A stretch of DNA of 51,581 nucleotides from Vibrio maerlii (GTDB lineage Bacteria; Pseudomonadota; Gammaproteobacteria; Enterobacterales; Vibrionaceae): the NCBI RefSeq assembly GCF_003415655.1, contig NZ_QRHC01000019.1:1-51581 (forward strand), written 5' to 3'. Shown here piece by piece: positions 43,481-51,581 of this stretch (position 1 is its first letter; each line of letters begins with the position of its first letter). The notes under the pieces were generated by a model, which was given only the letters and a program-made list of their open reading frames with translations, had not been told where the DNA came from and made no database searches. The translations under genes and the position numbers were made by a program.

Positions 43481-45985
43481 TTAACTCGCTCGTGCGGTCT
43501 TGTTGTCATTTCGGTATGGGAAGATGGTATCTGGCGCACCACCCTCGCCTTTCACAACCTGATAGTACTGTGGCAGGTTGAAGTTAATGCTACCGACGCC
43601 TTCAGCTTTCGCCGAAGTGTAGAAGCTATTCACACTCGAAATCATCTCATCTTTTTCGCCATTCAGCTGATGGTAAACCTCGACCTCGTTCGACTCATCT
43701 AATACATATATATTGAAGCCGACCTCAGTATCTTCAAAGAAGAACTGCACCAAGCCTTCACTTGCATAACCATCAATGACTTCAGGTAATTGATAGTCTT
43801 GCTCCTGGTCAAGCTTTTGCAATGGTGAACCTTTTAGCTTGTTCGTTGAGATGCTGCGATAGAAATCAACCGAGTTCTCTAGCATCTGAACAGAAACACC
43901 ACGGCGCTCAAAGAACAGACCAAACATCTGTTTACCTATCTTCAAGGCTTTAAAGCGACGGCGTTTCTCAGGTTCAACCGGCTTGAGACGTAGCTCAATA
44001 CACTCAGCTAATAGTTGATACACCACATTGCGCATCACCCCACGTAGGTTTTGGCTGTAACAGAATACATCCACAGACTCAGGCGGGATCGCATCTTGGT
44101 GCATCTTACCCAGAACCGTTTTCAATGCTTCAAGCATTGCTGTTTCACCAGTAAAGTGCAGCGTACGAACTTCATGCCATGAGTTGCGATAAACCAAGTC
44201 GACACTGCCTACCAAGCTCTTGCACTCTTCACCATAGCTAAAGATATCGATGTTCTTCATATCGACTTTGTTAGAGCGACCACCGAGTTCGGAGGTTGGA
44301 TCGTTCTCAAAGTTAATGAACATCGCCAACTGACTAATCTCACACGGGCTTGCAAGTGCTTGCATTGAAGGCTGGCGTTTACGTAACGAGAAGGTATTAC
44401 GCAGGTCACTCACCATCTGATAGAACTTATCGATATCCAAGTGAGCGTCTCGCACTACAGAGTGCAAACGCGTTGACTCAGTGATCAAGCCATTAAAAAA
44501 TGACCACGCGACCAGTTTACTCAGATATTCGTGATGCTCGATGTGCGGTTGACCTAAAATCTTATGAGCAATCAAAGGCTGCTTGTACAGGTACCAACCC
44601 GCTTTGTTGATACTGCCTTCACGCACTTCGATAAAGCTCAGGTCCGGCTCATGTAAATCTGGAGAGATCTGAGGGTTAAGCAGCGTAACTTTACCCGGTA
44701 GCACTTCAAAAGAAGCATACAGCTTACGAGCAAGAATACTGATGTCCTGAGGGCTAATCGCTGAGGTAATATCGTTACGACGAGCGAACTGAATCAGGTT
44801 GCGATAGCTTTGCATCAACGCATCAAGCAGAGCATGGTGCACTACCTTAACCTGCTCTACCTTCCAGTTACGACGGTCATCAAGTTCTTTGATAACGTCA
44901 ATATCCCAGTCCCATGACTTGATCATCTCTCCTAGCGCTTCGCGACGCCAAGGCACCGAGCCGCTTTCAGGGTCACGTGATAGCTTTTCATGAGTTTTAA
45001 GATAGAAACAACGACGTACTAGGTCGAGGCGAGCATGGTCATCGATACGTTCAAGGTAACGCGTTACCTTTTCAAGCATCAAATAGTAAGCATCCATACC
45101 ATAGAGATCAGGCTCTTTGGCAAAGAAACGGCGCTTAGTATCTAGGCTCAATAGCTGAGTATGTGGGTACTCCCACGAATAAGCTTCGAGCAGAATCGCT
45201 TTTAATACCGACTTATATGGCGAGTCGATACTCTTATATAGCTGCCAAAGGTTAGAACCGAAGTACTCTTCCGCAGGAATGCGATTAAGCTGACCAAAAT
45301 CGATCCACTCAGAACATTTGATATAACCCTTACCACATAAGTCTTTCACATACTCGTCATAGCACTCTTCCATCTCAGGTGGAACGATTTGCCATAACAA
45401 GCGCTGACCCGCTAAGCGAACAGCCGAGCGGTAAAACTCATCGAGTAAAAGTAAGTGTTGTGACGAACCACAATTGTCACCCGTCATTTCTTCTGACTGA
45501 TTGGAACGGAAGCGCTCTTCATCCATTAAGAAGAAATTCGCTTCTACACCTAATGTCTTAGCCCACTCGGTGATCAGCAAACACTTGTTGCTGAGCATCG
45601 CTCGGTCATCAGAATCCATTTTTGGCGATACACACACCCAGATATCGAGATCACTCGAGGTACTTTGGCCAATAGAAGAGGTACTGCCCATTGTGTATAG
45701 GCCTAAGATTTGCGATGTCTCAGGGGTAACCAATGGCTGAGCAATCGTAACCTCAGTATCGGCTATGTATTTCTTTTGGATGTCGTTGAACGCCATTTGG
45801 TCAATGCCAAACGGGGTCTTCTTGTCATGAAAGCCAGGTAAGATTGGGTGATTAAAGTGCAGTAATATCGGTATCAGGTGGAATACCGACTGACTATGAG
45901 CATCCATCAACGCCAACGCACGTTCAGTACGCTGTTGGTTCAGCTTATCTAATCGCTTTACGATGGTATTGGTGTATGCCTGCAA
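43481..45985 (-). CDS. cyaA: class I adenylate cyclase
   Basis: 834 residues. The N-terminal nucleotidyltransferase-type catalytic domain has GS (100-101) and D112/D114 in SSDLDIWVC. The C-terminal half is the regulatory domain that responds to phosphorylated EIIA-Glc. The start is TTG at 45985 with AAGGAA upstream, a weak start that also limits CyaA in E. coli. It makes cAMP for CRP. A CRP-type operator overlaps its promoter. Confidence 0.96.
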   Translation of the reverse strand: MQAYTNTIVKRLDKLNQQRTERALALMDAHSQSVFHLIPILLHFNHPILPGFHDKKTPFGIDQMAFNDIQKKYIADTEVTIAQPLVTPETSQILGLYTMGSTSSIGQSTSSDLDIWVCVSPKMDSDDRAMLSNKCLLITEWAKTLGVEANFFLMDEERFRSNQSEEMTGDNCGSSQHLLLLDEFYRSAVRLAGQRLLWQIVPPEMEECYDEYVKDLCGKGYIKCSEWIDFGQLNRIPAEEYFGSNLWQLYKSIDSPYKSVLKAILLEAYSWEYPHTQLLSLDTKRRFFAKEPDLYGMDAYYLMLEKVTRYLERIDDHARLDLVRRCFYLKTHEKLSRDPESGSVPWRREALGEMIKSWDWDIDVIKELDDRRNWKVEQVKVVHHALLDALMQSYRNLIQFARRNDITSAISPQDISILARKLYASFEVLPGKVTLLNPQISPDLHEPDLSFIEVREGSINKAGWYLYKQPLIAHKILGQPHIEHHEYLSKLVAWSFFNGLITESTRLHSVVRDAHLDIDKFYQMVSDLRNTFSLRKRQPSMQALASPCEISQLAMFINFENDPTSELGGRSNKVDMKNIDIFSYGEECKSLVGSVDLVYRNSWHEVRTLHFTGETAMLEALKTVLGKMHQDAIPPESVDVFCYSQNLRGVMRNVVYQLLAECIELRLKPVEPEKRRRFKALKIGKQMFGLFFERRGVSVQMLENSVDFYRSISTNKLKGSPLQKLDQEQDYQLPEVIDGYASEGLVQFFFEDTEVGFNIYVLDESNEVEVYHQLNGEKDEMISSVNSFYTSAKAEGVGSINFNLPQYYQVVKGEGGAPDTIFPYRNDNKTARAS

Positions 45986-46041
45986 GGTAATTCCTTGGTC
46001 GTGAATAAACTGCGGTTATCTAGGATAGGAAGATATCGCCA

Positions 46042-46081
46042 CAAAGTGTGATCAATCTAACACTTTTTGTTCTTTTGGTAA
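46042..46081 (-). promoter_or_regulatory. cyaA promoter with overlapping CRP site
   Basis: TGTGATCAATCTAACA (46046-46061) matches the CRP pattern TGTGA-N6-TCACA with one mismatch, inside a perfect AAAGTGT/ACACTTT inverted repeat. Minus-strand -35 TTTACC (46076-46081) and -10 TTAGAT (46054-46059) are 16 apart, so CRP would cover the -10 and repress, as at E. coli cyaA P2. Confidence 0.55.
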
Positions 46082-46321
46082 AGAAATCACCAATAAGTAA
46101 ACACAAAGAAGGGAATAGATAACCGATGCAATAAGATGCCACAGATTCTGAATTTAGGAATAGAACCCGACGATAGCCCTGTCATAACTGAGATACCCAT
46201 CACACTCTCGCCATAACCCTTTCGCAGCTTAGCAACAGCAGTGAATCCAACACATCAAATATTAAAACTTTGGCGCATTGAGTGGTACGATTAGAACAAT
46301 TGAAATTGAGGAAACACTATC
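46082..46321. other. cyaA-hemC intergenic remainder
   Basis: Together with the cyaA promoter this fills the 336-base divergent gap. It must contain the hemC promoter, but I see no convincing hexamer pair. No small gene with a ribosome site is visible. Confidence 0.6.
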
Positions 46322-47260
46322 ATGACCCAACTGAAACCCGTTCGTATTGCTACACGTAAGAGTCCACTCGCTTTATGGCAAGCGCACTATGTGAAAGATG
46401 CTCTACAAGCGGCGCACCCTGGCTTAGAAGTTGAACTTGTAACCATGGTGACTAAGGGCGATGTCATCCTTGATACACCACTTGCTAAGGTTGGCGGTAA
46501 GGGCCTATTCGTAAAAGAGTTAGAGGTCGCAATGCTGGAGGGTCGTGCTGACCTAGCCGTACACTCGATGAAAGATGTACCGGTCGACTTCCCTGAAGGT
46601 CTGGGGCTAGTGACCATTTGTGAACGTGAAGACCCACGTGACGCTTTTGTCTCTAACACTTATGCATCAATCGATGAGCTACCGCAAGGTGCTGTTGTCG
46701 GCACTTGTAGCCTACGCCGTCAGTGCCAACTAAAAGAGTACCGCCCAGACCTTGAAATTAAAGAACTTCGCGGCAACGTCGGTACTCGTTTAGGTAAGCT
46801 CGACGCAGGTGAATACGATGCGATCATTCTTGCAGCAGCGGGCCTGAAGCGCCTTGAGCTAGAAGCGCGTATCCGTAGTTTTATCGAACCAGAACAATCA
46901 TTGCCAGCAGTTGGTCAAGGTGCAGTTGGTATTGAGTGCCGCATTGATGATGACTATATCCGTGGCCTACTTGCACCACTAAACGATGCAGATACCGCGG
47001 ACCGTGTGCTGTGTGAGCGAGCAATGAACCTTACTCTTGAAGGGGGCTGCCAAGTACCAATCGGCAGCTACGCACTATTAGATGGTGATGATATCTGGCT
47101 ACGTGCTTTAGTAGGCGAGCCAGACGGTTCGAAGATTGTACGCGGTGAGATCAAAGGCTCGCGTTCAGAAGCCGAAAAGCTTGGTGTAGAGCTTGCCCAT
47201 CAACTACTCAATGATGGAGCAAAAGAGATTCTCACTAAGTTGTACGAATCTCACGACTAA
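46322..47260 (+). CDS. hemC: hydroxymethylbilane synthase
   Basis: 312 residues. It polymerises four porphobilinogens. The dipyrromethane cofactor attaches to C243 in LEGGCQVPIG; SPLALWQAHYV, HSMKDVP and LRGNVGTRL are intact. Divergent from cyaA, first gene of hemCDXY, 5 bases before hemD. Confidence 0.97.
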   Translation: MTQLKPVRIATRKSPLALWQAHYVKDALQAAHPGLEVELVTMVTKGDVILDTPLAKVGGKGLFVKELEVAMLEGRADLAVHSMKDVPVDFPEGLGLVTICEREDPRDAFVSNTYASIDELPQGAVVGTCSLRRQCQLKEYRPDLEIKELRGNVGTRLGKLDAGEYDAIILAAAGLKRLELEARIRSFIEPEQSLPAVGQGAVGIECRIDDDYIRGLLAPLNDADTADRVLCERAMNLTLEGGCQVPIGSYALLDGDDIWLRALVGEPDGSKIVRGEIKGSRSEAEKLGVELAHQLLNDGAKEILTKLYESHD

Positions 47261-47265
47261 TTGCC

Positions 47266-48009
47266 ATGACAGTGCTCGTCACTCGCCCAGCACCACAAGG
47301 TCAAGCATTGTGTCAGATGCTTGACCTAACTGATATACCCACTCTTTACCAACCTCTTATCACTATCCTACCCGGCGCCGAATTAGACCAGCTCGCAACT
47401 ATGCTAACGTCTGCTGATATTGTTATAGCGGTAAGCCAGCACGCGATTGAACATAGCCAAAATGTGCTTTCTGCGCACAATCAGGCTTGGCCTAAGAAAA
47501 CATACCTTGCCATTGGTCAAAAAACCGCACATTCCTTGAGCACGGTAGCGGAACAGAAAGTAAACTATCCGGAAACAAGTGATAGCGAACATTTTCTCTT
47601 ATTGCCTGAGCTGCAACATATTGATGGCAAGAAGGTTCTGATTCTCCGAGGTAATGGAGGACGTGAACTCATCAAGCAAGCGTTAGAAGAGCATGGGGCG
47701 ATTGTTAGTTATTGCGAAACTTACCAACGAGCGCCACAAGAAATAGAATGCCAACAATTGGTCGCGAGCTGGCAGCAGAATAGTGTCGATACTATCGTCG
47801 TCACTAGCGGAGAACAACTTCAGCTGCTGATGGAACAATTACCATCAGTAGAACATTCATGGATCACTCAACAATACCTTGTCGTTCCTAGTAGCCGAAT
47901 TGCGCAGTTAGCGAATCAATTTGGCTTCAACAAAGTAGAGATATCTCAGAGTGCCAGTAATCAAGATATAACGACTGCTCTCCAGTCAATTTATAGGACT
48001 AGAAAATGA
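47266..48009 (+). CDS. hemD: uroporphyrinogen-III synthase
   Basis: 247 residues. Cyclises hydroxymethylbilane to uroporphyrinogen III. Sequence is weakly conserved in this family: VLVTRPAPQGQALC at the start, ILRGNGGRELI in the middle and VTSGEQLQLL near the end are the recognisable blocks. Overlaps hemX by 4 bases (ATGA). Confidence 0.94.
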   Translation: MTVLVTRPAPQGQALCQMLDLTDIPTLYQPLITILPGAELDQLATMLTSADIVIAVSQHAIEHSQNVLSAHNQAWPKKTYLAIGQKTAHSLSTVAEQKVNYPETSDSEHFLLLPELQHIDGKKVLILRGNGGRELIKQALEEHGAIVSYCETYQRAPQEIECQQLVASWQQNSVDTIVVTSGEQLQLLMEQLPSVEHSWITQQYLVVPSSRIAQLANQFGFNKVEISQSASNQDITTALQSIYRTRK

Positions 48010-49196
48010 CAGATAAAAACAAAGAAAACCCAGTCCCAGAAGAGAAGACTCAAAAAGTCGAGATTGAACAACCTAACTCTGATTCTCAAGAACCAAAAAG
48101 CGAGGCTGAGGTAGAATCAACCAAGATGGAGAAACAACCTAAAGTTGAGTTCGAAGAGAAACAAGGTAAGCGCGGTGTTAAGCTCGGCACCATTGCAATA
48201 ATCATCGCACTATTGATGGGTGGTGGCGCAACTTACCAAATCCAACAACAGAACCAAAATTACCAAGCACAGATTGATGCTCTTACTCAGCAGCTTCAAG
48301 CAAACAATAGCCAAATGGCAAGTAAGCTGGATTCTGTTTCTAAAGAAACTATTTCTAAAGCTGAGCAATCTACCCACAAAGCAGAAACTCTGATCGAGCA
48401 ACAAGAAAAGAGTATCCAAAGCCTACAGTTAGCTATCTCTGAGCTAAAAGGTCGCCGTCCAAATGACTGGCTGCTAGCTGAAGCGGATTACCTAGTGAAG
48501 CTCGCAGGCAGAAAACTGTTCCTCGAAAAAGATGTTGTTAGTGCGACACTTCTAATGGAAAGTGCAGACCAACGTATTGCGACACTCAACGACCCTAGCC
48601 TAATGCCACTTCGCCAAACCATGGCAGATGATATCACCAAGCTAAAGAGTGTCGACATCATCGATAAAGACGGTCTAGTGCTGCGACTAATCGCACTACA
48701 AAAGCAAGTTGACGAACTTCCACTAGCCAACGCCATCCTTCCTGACGCGCCAGTTGAAGAGAAAAAAGAAGTATCGGGTGATATTGTCGATTGGCAAGAT
48801 AACCTAATGACATCGCTAAAAGACTTCTCTGAGCACTTCATTACATTTAGAACCCGTGATGGCAACGTTATTCCTCTACTATCGCCAGAACAGCACTTCT
48901 ACCTGAAAGAGAACATCAAGGGCAAGATCAACACTGCAATTCAAGCTGTTTACAAAGAACAGGGCGAGATTTACCAACATTCTCTAGATATCGCCGAAGA
49001 ATGGACAATGTCTTTCTTCGACAGCAACGATTCCAAAGTGGTGAAATTCAATCAATCTCTTGATGCGTTGAGTAAGCAAAACATTGCCGTTGAGTATCCA
49101 GTTAGTCTCGCAACACATAAACAATTGTCTGATGTTATCTCTGAACGCCTAAGACGTAATGTCACGTCTGTGATTCAAGAAGGAGATGCGAAATGA
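48006..49196 (+). CDS. hemX: HemX membrane protein
   Basis: 396 residues. The first 55 are acidic, charged and low-complexity. One membrane helix (about 58-80, KLGTIAIIIALLMGGG) is followed by a coiled coil (about 82-145) and a conserved C-terminal domain that starts GRRPNDWLLAEADYLVKLAG. Role in heme synthesis is unproven; it is always in hemCDXY. Overlaps hemD and hemY by 4 bases. Confidence 0.93.
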   Translation: MTDKNKENPVPEEKTQKVEIEQPNSDSQEPKSEAEVESTKMEKQPKVEFEEKQGKRGVKLGTIAIIIALLMGGGATYQIQQQNQNYQAQIDALTQQLQANNSQMASKLDSVSKETISKAEQSTHKAETLIEQQEKSIQSLQLAISELKGRRPNDWLLAEADYLVKLAGRKLFLEKDVVSATLLMESADQRIATLNDPSLMPLRQTMADDITKLKSVDIIDKDGLVLRLIALQKQVDELPLANAILPDAPVEEKKEVSGDIVDWQDNLMTSLKDFSEHFITFRTRDGNVIPLLSPEQHFYLKENIKGKINTAIQAVYKEQGEIYQHSLDIAEEWTMSFFDSNDSKVVKFNQSLDALSKQNIAVEYPVSLATHKQLSDVISERLRRNVTSVIQEGDAK

Positions 49197-50374
49197 TTCG
49201 ACTGATCTTTTTATTCGTCGTTCTAGGACTTGGTTTATTTGTTGGAACTCAGTTCTCTGGTCAACAAGGGTATGTGCTGATCTCTATCGCCAACAAAACC
49301 CTAGAGATGAGTGTTACCACTCTGGTGATCTTTATCATCGCGCTTTTAGCTGCTTTGTTCGGTCTTGAGTACTTATTTAAGAAATTGATGTACGCCAGCT
49401 CAACTACCTGGAACTGGTTCAGTGTACGAAAACTGCGTCGCTCTCGTCGCTACACTAATGAGGGTATCATCAAGTTACTAGAAGGTGATTGGAAGGCAGC
49501 AGAGAAGAAAGTAACACGCTGGGCAAACCACCACGATGTTCCACTTCTTTGTTACCTAGTAGCATCTGAGGCAGCTCAAGGCCAAGGGGACACCAGCAAA
49601 CGAGACAAGTACTTAGAGTTGGCAAGCCAACAAGAAGATTCTTACTTAGCTGTTGAGCTGACTCGAGCAAAACAACTTGTTCGTGAAAATCAGTACGAAG
49701 CGGCCTTCGATACCCTTCAAACACTACAAAACAAATACCCAAACAATGGTATCGCTCTTAACCTGCTTAAGACGACCTATGTCCAACTCAAACTTTGGCA
49801 ACCATTGATCGATCTAATGCCAAGACTCGTTAAGGGTAAGGTTGTAAGTAATGAGGAAGCGGCAGAACTATCGCAGAGAGCACAATGCGGCCTACTTAGC
49901 GATGTTGCGCATCAGCAAGGTAGTGAGGGCCTAATCGCTCACTGGAATGGACTACCGAAAAAGGTTAAGCAGGACTCACACTTGGTTGGTTGCTTTGTTA
50001 AACAACTCATCGAGCGTAAGGCTGATGCTGAAGCATTTACCGTATTAAAAGAGTCAATCAACAAACATGGTAATGCTGAGCTATATTCACTTCTGCCTAA
50101 GTTAAATCTTGCAGATCCTCACCCGCTTAATGTAATGCTAGAGAAGATTATCAAGAAAGATGCAAACAACGCAGAAGCTCATAGTGCACTGGCACAGCAG
50201 TACTTCAAGCAAGAACTATGGGAAGAGTCGCAACAACACTTTGAGGAAGCACTAAAAGCACGCTCTAACGTCTCTGATTATGCCTACCTATCAGACACCC
50301 TACAAAAGCAGAACTTAACCTCTGCAGCGCATGAGGTGTCACGTAAGGCGCTAACACTGGCTCAATCGAGCTAA
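49193..50374 (+). CDS. hemY: HemY TPR membrane protein
   Basis: 393 residues. Two membrane segments (about 1-19 and 38-60) and a cytoplasmic or periplasmic tetratricopeptide domain from about 80, with late TPR-like NNAEAHSALAQQYFKQELW. This is the enterobacterial-type HemY, not protoporphyrinogen oxidase. Last gene of hemCDXY; function unproven. Confidence 0.93.
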   Translation: MIRLIFLFVVLGLGLFVGTQFSGQQGYVLISIANKTLEMSVTTLVIFIIALLAALFGLEYLFKKLMYASSTTWNWFSVRKLRRSRRYTNEGIIKLLEGDWKAAEKKVTRWANHHDVPLLCYLVASEAAQGQGDTSKRDKYLELASQQEDSYLAVELTRAKQLVRENQYEAAFDTLQTLQNKYPNNGIALNLLKTTYVQLKLWQPLIDLMPRLVKGKVVSNEEAAELSQRAQCGLLSDVAHQQGSEGLIAHWNGLPKKVKQDSHLVGCFVKQLIERKADAEAFTVLKESINKHGNAELYSLLPKLNLADPHPLNVMLEKIIKKDANNAEAHSALAQQYFKQELWEESQQHFEEALKARSNVSDYAYLSDTLQKQNLTSAAHEVSRKALTLAQSS

Positions 50375-50392
50375 GACAAACTATTAGAATAC

Positions 50393-50420
50393 AAAGGCCA
50401 GCAAATGCTGGCCTTTTTTA
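50393..50420 (+). terminator. terminator after hemY
   Basis: AAAGGCCAGCA-AA-TGCTGGCCTTT followed by TTTT, immediately left of the octamer array. Confidence 0.88.
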
Positions 50421-50427
50421 TACCTGA

Positions 50428-50651
50428 GAGCTAGAGAGCTAGAGAGCTAGAGAGCTAGAGAGCTAGAGAGCTAGAGAGCTAGAGAGCTAGAGAGCTAGAG
50501 AGCTAGAGAGCTAGAGAGCTAGAGAGCTAGAGAGCTAGAGAGCTAGAGAGCTAGAGAGCTAATTTTGAGGGTTGACGTTAGTACGTCAACCCTTTTTAGT
50601 GCGGTAGGTGAAAAGATCTAGAGTATCTAGTTTTTTACAAGCGAAGCGACC
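50428..50651. repeat. octamer-array repeat element, copy 2
   Basis: Sixteen full GAGCTAGA units plus GAGCTA (50428-50561), then GGGTTGACG-N6-CGTCAACCC (50569-50592) with TTTTT, then the tail TATCTAGTTTTTTACAAGC from 50624 continuing GAAGCGACC. The tail starts 63 bases after the array. It lies between the hemY terminator and the first tRNA-Ser. Confidence 0.9.
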
Positions 50652-50709
50652 TACAGGACAAAGTCCGTTCTCAGCTCTTACATACAAAAAATCTTAAAGC
50701 GCTGAAACG

Positions 50710-50742
50710 AAGAAAGCCTCGTCATTTGACGAGGCTTTCAGA
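50710..50742 (-). terminator. terminator of left tRNA-Ser
   Basis: Minus strand GAAAGCCTCGTC-AAAT-GACGAGGCTTTC, a 12-bp stem just past the tRNA, with only a short T stretch after it. Confidence 0.75.
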
Positions 50743-50747
50743 ATAAG

Positions 50748-50838
50748 TGGCGGAGAGATAGGGATTTGAACCCTAGAACCGCTATTAACGGTTGCCGGTT
50801 TTCAAGACCGGTGCTTTCGACCACTCAGCCATCTCTCC
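50748..50838 (-). tRNA. tRNA-Ser(UGA), left copy
   Basis: 91 bases on the minus strand, GGAGAGAT at the 5' end pairing with ATCTCTCC, followed by encoded GCCA. Anticodon loop CTTGAAA gives UGA. A long variable arm (around AACCGTTAATAGCGGTT) marks it as a type II tRNA. Identical in sequence to the right copy by eye. Confidence 0.97.
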
Positions 50839-50940
50839 ACTTGTGAAGCGCATAATATAGACCTAAAGACAGCTTGTAAACCCCTATATAATTCAAGTGA
50901 TTATTTATTGGGCTATATGGGCAAAAATAGTTTGTGGTGA

Positions 50941-51086
50941 GAACTAGAGAACTAGAGAACTAGAGAACTAGAGAACTAGAGAACTAGAGAACTAGAGAAA
51001 GTTTGAGGTTCGGTTTGAGCGCGTCAACAATTTTCGCTATTGAAGATACAGCTCTAGATATCTAGCTTTTTACAAACGAAGCGATC
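50941..51086. repeat. octamer-array repeat element, copy 3 (variant)
   Basis: Seven exact tandem GAACTAGA units (50941-50996), one base different from the other arrays. The hairpin is degraded (GGTTTGAGCGCGTCAAC near 51012). The tail TATCTAGCTTTTTACAAAC begins at 51059, 63 bases after the array, and continues GAAGCGATC. It lies between the two tRNA-Ser genes. Confidence 0.87.
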
Positions 51087-51121
51087 TGCCAGACAAAGTC
51101 CATTCTCAGATCGTTAGAACG

Positions 51122-51153
51122 AAAAAAGCCTCGTCTTTCGACGAGGCTTCTTA
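51122..51153 (-). terminator. terminator of rrn-distal tRNA-Ser
   Basis: Minus strand GAAGCCTCGTC-GAAA-GACGAGGCTT followed by TTTTC; likely the end of the right-hand rRNA operon. Confidence 0.85.
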
Positions 51154-51157
51154 ATAG

Positions 51158-51248
51158 TGGCGGAGAGATAGGGATTTGAACCCTAGAACCGCTATTAACG
51201 GTTGCCGGTTTTCAAGACCGGTGCTTTCGACCACTCAGCCATCTCTCC
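51158..51248 (-). tRNA. tRNA-Ser(UGA), right copy
   Basis: Same 91-base sequence as the left copy, 410 bases away. It follows the 5S gene by 69 bases on the same strand, so it is probably the distal tRNA of the rRNA operon. Confidence 0.97.
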
Positions 51249-51317
51249 ACAAATTGTCATCAACAGATTAGTACACTGAAGATGTGGTTACTTGTTCCAC
51301 AAGTAACGATATTTAAA

Positions 51318-51435
51318 GCCTGGCGATGACCTACTCTCACATGGGGAAGCCCCACACTACCATCGGCGCTGTTGCGTTTCACTTCTGAGTTCGGCATGGA
51401 ATCAGGTGGGTCCACAACGCTATGGTCGCCAAGCA
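51318..51435 (-). rRNA. rrf: 5S rRNA
   Basis: Minus strand begins TGCTTGGCGACC and ends CATCGCCAGGC, with the conserved CCGAACTCAGAAGTGAAAC internal block. 118 bases. Confidence 0.95.
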
Positions 51436-51518
51436 AATTCTTTAATTCGGAAAGCTGTTTCGTTCTACACTACATTCAATGTTCTTATTTGAGTCCATCA
51501 AAACCCCTTGGGTGTTGT

Positions 51519-51581
51519 ATGGTTAAGCCTCACGGGCAATTAGTACAGGTTAGCTCAACGCCTCACAACGCTTACACACCC
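51519..51581 (-). rRNA. rrl: 23S rRNA, 3' end (partial)
   Basis: Minus strand carries the 23S end: GTACTAATTGCCCGTGAGG followed by CTTAACCA. The gene continues off the right edge. The 3' boundary at about 51519 is by similarity. Confidence 0.92.

Noticed and set aside
49193..50374. HemY as protoporphyrinogen oxidase
   Set aside because: No FAD-binding motif; it has two membrane segments and TPRs, the gammaproteobacterial HemY type.

Overview
The window is a stretch of the large chromosome of a Vibrio (Gammaproteobacteria, Vibrionaceae). The evidence is the gene content and order: fabR-yijD beside sthA and trmA, lexA/plsB divergent with ubiC-ubiA convergent to plsB, rpoH-ftsXEY-rsmD-yhhL, lptM-lysA-dapF-yigA-xerC-yigB beside cyaY and cyaA, and hemCDXY. 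These are gammaproteobacterial housekeeping blocks, and the protein sequences and rRNA ends fit Vibrio. I cannot name the species. No prophage, insertion sequence, integron or CRISPR array is visible.

The segment is framed by two rRNA operons in the same (minus) orientation. The first 48 bases are the 5' end of a 16S gene whose leader and tandem promoters run to about 475. The last 270 bases hold a 5S gene and the 3' end of a 23S gene, and that operon continues into two tRNA-Ser(UGA) genes. About 51 kb of mostly single-copy genes therefore lies between direct rrn repeats.

Layout: 0.6-4.9 kb, a membrane-anchored RRM protein, murI, a PP-loop ATPase and btuB under a cobalamin riboswitch. 4.9-8.8 kb, trmA, yijD, fabR, sthA. 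8.9-14.7 kb, a MATE transporter (dinF) and an LCM-type methyltransferase behind a strong Fur-box match, then lexA with two SOS boxes, then plsB. 14.7-17.9 kb, ubiA-ubiC, a periplasmic FliL-like protein, glpG-glpE. 17.9-18.3 kb, an intergenic region rich in DnaA boxes and GATC sites. 18.3-24.3 kb, rpoH, ftsXEY, rsmD-yhhL, a MarC-family gene, yecH. 24.3-25.1 kb, a strongly A-rich, G-poor non-coding stretch and a 26-residue membrane peptide gene. 25.1-27.0 kb, a membrane protein with a HEPN-like motif, a DUF2500 protein, an acyltransferase. 27.1-30.5 kb, an arsenate-resistance operon: arsR, gapdh, a dual-specificity-type phosphatase, arsJ. 30.6-30.8 kb, a tandem-octamer repeat element. 30.8-35.7 kb, rhtB, pldB, yigL, an EVE protein, a lipoprotein, a DTW-domain enzyme. 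35.8-38.3 kb, a FIST-GGDEF-EAL signalling protein. 38.4-43.4 kb, yigB-xerC-yigA-dapF-lysA-lptM and divergent cyaY. 43.5-50.4 kb, cyaA and hemCDXY. 50.4-51.3 kb, two more copies of the octamer repeat element interleaved with the duplicated tRNA-Ser genes.

The most promising candidates for something undescribed are: (1) a three-copy interspersed element made of a variable (GAGCTAGA)n array, usually an inverted repeat GGGTTGAC...GTCAACCC, and a conserved tail always 63-64 bases from the array; (2) an apparently iron-regulated methyltransferase-MATE pair; (3) a phosphatase inserted in the ArsJ/GAPDH arsenate pathway; (4) a B12-riboswitch operon containing a PP-loop ATPase; (5) the A-rich region followed by a 26-residue membrane peptide. 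Everything here is read by eye from sequence; homology statements rest on recognised motifs and synteny, not on a search.
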